From: Pseudocolwellia sp049933045 | GTDB taxonomy: Bacteria; Pseudomonadota; Gammaproteobacteria; Enterobacterales; Alteromonadaceae | NCBI RefSeq assembly: GCF_049933045.1 | Contig: NZ_CP187926.1 | Coordinates: 4,446,287-4,510,286 of the forward strand | Direction: 5' to 3' | Length of the DNA stretch: 64,000 nucleotides | Translations under genes and position numbers: made by a program | Shown here: piece after piece, positions 60,903 through 64,000 of the stretch | How positions within the stretch are numbered: position 1 is the stretch's first letter | Layout of the letters: each line of letters opens with the position of its first letter | Notes under the pieces: model-generated | What the model saw: the letters and a program-made list of their open reading frames with translations, nothing else | Database searches by the model: none | What the model was told of the DNA's origin: nothing

Positions 60903-61817
60903 ATGTTAAAAGATATAAGCGTGAGCATGAAAACTGAAACCTACACTAAAACGGATTCTAAAATAAAGCCTCTAGGTCTGAGTTATTTTGCTGCTCCTGC
61001 AAGAGTGATTTCAATATTGGTGGTATTGTTTGTCTTATATACAGCCTTTATTGAATACTTCGACTATAAACATGAGGCAGATAATTCTTTAGCTATTATT
61101 TCTGAGCCTAAAATTAATGATATTTATTTCATGGATTTTAGAGTGATTAAAGAAGATTTAAGACCTCATGAAAAGTACAGAATTGCCAAGGTAGCCGACA
61201 TCACAGGCGATATCATTACTTTGGTATATGGTAGTTTTTATTATCAGCGTAAACATGCCACTTTAAACGCCATAAGCTACGGGCAACTCACCTTTAAAGA
61301 TTATTTTGAAGGTAAGCGTTACGACTTTCCTCATAATAAAGTAAAAAATTTATTTGAAAGTGGAGCTATTTATTTAGCTAATAGACCTGTTCAAAATAAA
61401 TTATATGGCAACCTCGTTGTTCCAAGAGAAGAGCATTATCGTTCAAATAGGCTGACTTACGGCAAACAAGAAAACATAAAAGGCGAGGCATTTTTTAATG
61501 ATAGCTTTAACGAGATGGGGCTAGAAAAAGCTTTTGGTTTTTTCCAACAATCAGCTGAGTTAGGTTTTGTTAAAGGTCAGATAAACTTAGCTCAAATGTA
61601 CATTGATGGTGAGTTTGTTAATAAAGACTTTAACAAAGCGCTACATTGGTTAAAACAAGCTTCGTTGCAAAGTAGTAAGTCAGCTATCTTTAAATATGGC
61701 ATTATTTGTAAACAAGTTGAAGCATGCAACGCTGGCGACTTTTATCAAGAACTTAACGAATCAGGTGTAAATATTAAAGTAAGAAAGTTAGATTTCGAAC
61801 TAAGTAACGCCAACTAA
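60903..61817 (+). CDS. Membrane-anchored Sel1-repeat protein
   Basis: 304 residues. One membrane helix (about 33-53, ARVISILVVLFVLYTAFIEY) is followed by a soluble domain (about 60-190) of unknown type and two Sel1/TPR-like repeats (about 205-275, AFGFFQQSAELGFVKGQ and ALHWLKQASLQSSKSAI). It sits between cobB and cobO and overlaps the cobO start by 1 bp, so it is probably co-expressed with the cobalamin genes. No known cobalamin role exists for such a protein. A start 8 codons later is possible. Confidence 0.72.
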   Translation: MLKDISVSMKTETYTKTDSKIKPLGLSYFAAPARVISILVVLFVLYTAFIEYFDYKHEADNSLAIISEPKINDIYFMDFRVIKEDLRPHEKYRIAKVADITGDIITLVYGSFYYQRKHATLNAISYGQLTFKDYFEGKRYDFPHNKVKNLFESGAIYLANRPVQNKLYGNLVVPREEHYRSNRLTYGKQENIKGEAFFNDSFNEMGLEKAFGFFQQSAELGFVKGQINLAQMYIDGEFVNKDFNKALHWLKQASLQSSKSAIFKYGIICKQVEACNAGDFYQELNESGVNIKVRKLDFELSNAN

Positions 61818-62467
61818 TGCCAAGTAATCAAATAATAAAGAATATAAAAATGACTGAAAAAGATAACAAATTAACAGACGAACAAAAGCATAAAGAACGT
61901 CAACAAAAGATCAAAGCTAAAGTTGACGAACGAGTGGCGAACGCTACAGAAGAGCGTGGTGTTTTAGTTGTTATTACGGGTAATGGCAAAGGTAAGAGTA
62001 CTTCGGGCTTTGGTACTATATTGCGTGCAGTTGGTCATGGTTTAAAAACAGGTATTGTACAGTTTATTAAAGGTTCGAAATGGGAATGTGGAGAGATGAA
62101 TATCCTCAAGCAATTTCCTGTAGAACATTGGGTTATGGGGACTGGGTTTACTTGGGAAACACAATCTAAAGAAACTGATATAGCTGCAGCTAAGGTTGCA
62201 TGGGAAAAGACTAAAGCCATGCTTAGCGACCCTTCTATCGACATGGTGCTGCTTGACGAAATGACCTACATGGTGAAATACGGTTATATTGATTTAGATG
62301 AGATTATCGAGGTTTTAAATAATCGCCCTAAAATGCAACACGTACTTATTACTGGTCGAGCTTGCCACCGTCGTTTACTTGAACTAGCTGATACAGTGTC
62401 AGAAGTTCAGCCCGTTAAACATGCTTTTAAAGATGGTATAAAAGCGCAGAAAGGCTTGGATTGGTAA
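61817..62467 (+). CDS. cobO: Corrinoid adenosyltransferase CobO (BtuR)
   Basis: 216 residues. It adenosylates cob(I)alamin and cobinamides with ATP. Seen: P-loop VVITGNGKGKSTSGFGTILR (about 51-70), IVQFIKGSKWECGEMNIL (about 79-96), WETQSKETD, LLDEMTYMVKYGYID and VLITGRACHRRLLELAD, all BtuR-type. The start overlaps the preceding stop (TAATG). A second ATG at 61850 gives a protein closer in length to other BtuR members. A terminator follows, closing the operon. Confidence 0.94.
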   Translation: MPSNQIIKNIKMTEKDNKLTDEQKHKERQQKIKAKVDERVANATEERGVLVVITGNGKGKSTSGFGTILRAVGHGLKTGIVQFIKGSKWECGEMNILKQFPVEHWVMGTGFTWETQSKETDIAAAKVAWEKTKAMLSDPSIDMVLLDEMTYMVKYGYIDLDEIIEVLNNRPKMQHVLITGRACHRRLLELADTVSEVQPVKHAFKDGIKAQKGLDW

Positions 62468-62506
62468 AGTAGAAAGCATAATCACAGTAAACATTATTTA
62501 TTAATT

Positions 62507-62530
62507 AAGCCTGATATCGTCAGGCTTTTT
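62507..62530 (+). terminator. Terminator of the btuM-cobB-cobO operon
   Basis: AAGCCTGA and TCAGGCTT form an 8-bp stem with a 5-nt loop, followed by T residues, 40 bp after the cobO stop. Confidence 0.85.
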
Positions 62531-62570
62531 GCTATCTAACCTGAGCTCGGCTTAATATATTCTTCTCTAA

Positions 62571-62930
62571 TACCAAGCGGATTAATTTATTGAGCAACTT
62601 AGAGCTACATTAGCAAGCTTAGAACAAGCAAAATTGATTAAACATAGTTATTCTATATTTTTTTAATTTTGTGATGTTATCAGTTTGCTAATGAGCTCCC
62701 GAAGAGCGAGAATTTAAAGGCTTATATGCCGCGTTATTGATTTTGACAAGGTTCCTACATGGATGTAGGACATTAGGGTAACGCAGGAGCAGTTACCGAG
62801 AATAACCATTCTCTCAATCAATGCCTCGCCTACATGGATGTAGGTGCTTAGGTTCAGTATGGAACTATGAACCTGTGCCTCTAAGCCTTTAAATTCTCGC
62901 TAAGTGAGCAATAAATTAATCCGTTTGGTA
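62571..62930. mobile_element. 360-bp MITE-like element, copy 2
   Basis: Inverted copy of the element at 15097-15456. It differs at roughly eight positions, including two compensating single-base length changes, and one end has TACCAAGCGG in place of TACCAAACGG. TAA is repeated directly at both flanks. It ends 12 bp beyond the maiA stop codon, so it now forms the 3' untranslated end of maiA. Confidence 0.85.
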
Positions 62931-62942
62931 TAACAGCTACTT

Positions 62943-63575
62943 TTACTTGGGAAAATCTATTTGACTCTCAGGTTTAGCTATATCAAATGCTGGTAGCTGA
63001 TTGCAGCTATTATAAGTCGCCATGATTTTCGGGTAAGGCAACATATCAAGCTTAAAGCGTAGCGCGTTGTATACCTGCGGAATTAGATATAAATCCACTA
63101 AACTTACCTCTTTACCTAAGCTATATGGTGTAGCTTTTATTTGTGTTTCTAATACATCAAACCCTTTGATGATCCAATGTAAATACCATGTCATTTTATC
63201 TTCTTCATTCACATTTAGAGTTTGTGTTAAATATTTAAGCACACGTAAATTATCAACAGGGTGTATATCGCAAGCAATAATATCGATCATGCTACGTACT
63301 TGAGCTGCTTCAAATGGTTCTGTAGGTACTAAAGCAGGAATAGGGTGTAAGGATTCTATATATTGAAGAATGGCGCCAGATTGAGCTAATAAACGTCCAT
63401 CTTCTGTTTCTAAACACGGCACTAAGCCTTGTGGTTGCTTATCTGTATAAGGCGCTTGAGTTTGTTCGCTATTAAGTAAATTTACTGGAACAAGCGTATG
63501 AGCGATATTTTTAAAATTTAAGGCTATGCGTACACGGTATGCTGCAGAAGAACGGTGATAGCTATAAAGTTTCAT
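62943..63575 (-). CDS. maiA: Maleylacetoacetate isomerase (zeta-class glutathione transferase)
   Basis: 210 residues. The N-terminal thioredoxin-like domain carries SYHRSSAAYRVRIALN (4-19), the zeta-class active-site stretch (usually SSCSWRVRIAL). Also seen are PQGLVPCLETEDGRLLAQSG (about 48-67) and a helical C-terminal domain with SLVDLYLIPQVYNALRFKLD (about 161-180). It isomerises maleylacetoacetate in tyrosine/phenylalanine degradation. A TyrR-like box lies 126 bp upstream, which supports the role. Partner genes of the pathway are not in the window. Confidence 0.88.
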   Translation of the reverse strand: MKLYSYHRSSAAYRVRIALNFKNIAHTLVPVNLLNSEQTQAPYTDKQPQGLVPCLETEDGRLLAQSGAILQYIESLHPIPALVPTEPFEAAQVRSMIDIIACDIHPVDNLRVLKYLTQTLNVNEEDKMTWYLHWIIKGFDVLETQIKATPYSLGKEVSLVDLYLIPQVYNALRFKLDMLPYPKIMATYNSCNQLPAFDIAKPESQIDFPK

Positions 63576-63700
63576 TTTAAGTTTCCAATAAGTCTATTTT
63601 AGGTAGGTAAAGTCGAGCCGAGCTTAAATTACATTAAATAGAGTTTAAGTCGCTTTGAATGGGTGAGTAAATCATCTGATAAATTCACTTAAATACTGAC

Positions 63701-63718
63701 TGTACACCTGTGTTTACA
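63701..63718. promoter_or_regulatory. TyrR-type box between maiA and the right-edge gene
   Basis: TGTACA-N6-TTTACA matches the TyrR consensus TGTAAA-N6-TTTACA with a single mismatch. It is 126 bp upstream of maiA (leftward) and 264 bp upstream of the rightward gene at 63982. Confidence 0.55.
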
Positions 63719-63981
63719 TCATGTGTATTTCGGATGATATGACTTGTTTATTAAGCTAGAGCTATATTTTTAATACACTTGATGGCTTGAGGCACAGATA
63801 ATTAAGATAACGCGATAAAGTTAAATATTACTGTTATTAGCGATCAGCTTTCATATAATCATTCTTCTTACATTTATTTGTAAAATTTATTTAAAGGGTA
63901 TACTTATTAATTTTTTAAATGTATTTTTACGTTTAATATGTAGTTTAAAGTCCGCGAAAAGATAATTCAAAGGAAGATGAA

Positions 63982-64000
63982 ATGAACGCAACATTAAAAC
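63982..64000 (+). CDS. Start of a gene cut by the window edge
   Basis: An ATG with a strong AAGGAAG site 6 nt upstream begins MNATLK and runs off the right end. Only six codons are visible, so no family can be given. The shared upstream TyrR-like box makes an aromatic amino-acid link possible. Confidence 0.5.

Overview
The window looks like a chromosomal segment of a marine gammaproteobacterium of the order Alteromonadales, most like the Colwelliaceae. The reasons are low GC, several TonB-dependent receptors, a betIBA choline operon, an EptA/DgkA envelope module and strongly gammaproteobacterial protein sequences. This placement comes from recognising families, not from a database search. No rRNA, tRNA or CRISPR array was seen.

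Layout. 1-4.3 kb: leftward betI-betB-betA plus the start of a transporter (choline to glycine betaine), with a 20-bp BetI-type operator. 4.9-14.9 kb: a small secreted protein, then a 3131-residue giant surface protein (DUF4347, cadherin/Ig-like domains, about 37 tandem 28-residue calcium-binding TSP3 repeats). Its C-terminus is fused in frame to an OmpA-type barrel through a sorting-signal/signal-peptide junction. 15-23 kb: a 360-bp MITE, ybjQ, a DUF1287 gene, then a lipid-A/envelope module (eptA, a sulfatase-fold membrane transferase, dgkA). This module is divergent from an OmpR-type two-component system, and all three promoters carry phased PmrA-like boxes. 23-28 kb: a MarR regulator, small membrane proteins, two broken genes and a BetT-like transporter. 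28-35 kb: a TonB receptor, a TPR-sulfotransferase, a DMT exporter, a second type of MITE and small hypotheticals.

35-63 kb is largely a cobalamin regulon. Four cobalamin riboswitches are visible. One (minus strand, 40.75-40.9 kb) precedes an exported, membrane-anchored CobN-like chelatase followed by an ExbB/MotA-type proton channel and a DUF2149 protein. One precedes cobU-cobQ. A compact one precedes btuB. One precedes a BtuM-like solitary vitamin B12 transporter, cobB, a Sel1 protein and cobO. Opposite-strand cobD, cbiB and cobC complete most of the nucleotide-loop and amidation steps. No corrin-ring synthesis genes and no cobS/cobT lie in the window, so the picture is corrinoid capture, remodelling and salvage. 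Inside this regulon sits a probable Fur-repressed structured small RNA (55.1-55.26 kb). Between the CobN cluster and cobU lie trmK, a histidinol-dehydrogenase-like HpsN candidate, a cyanide-insensitive-type bd oxidase (cydAB) with a GbsR-like regulator and an FNR box, another TonB receptor, and an IS200-type insertion. The right end has a second copy of the 360-bp MITE, maiA, and a TyrR-like box.

The strongest candidates for new biology are the riboswitch-controlled periplasmic CobN/proton-channel system, the Fur-controlled RNA inside the B12 region, the giant protein whose gene seems to encode two separately sorted products, and the direct-repeat regulator boxes shared by eptA, dgkA and the two-component system.
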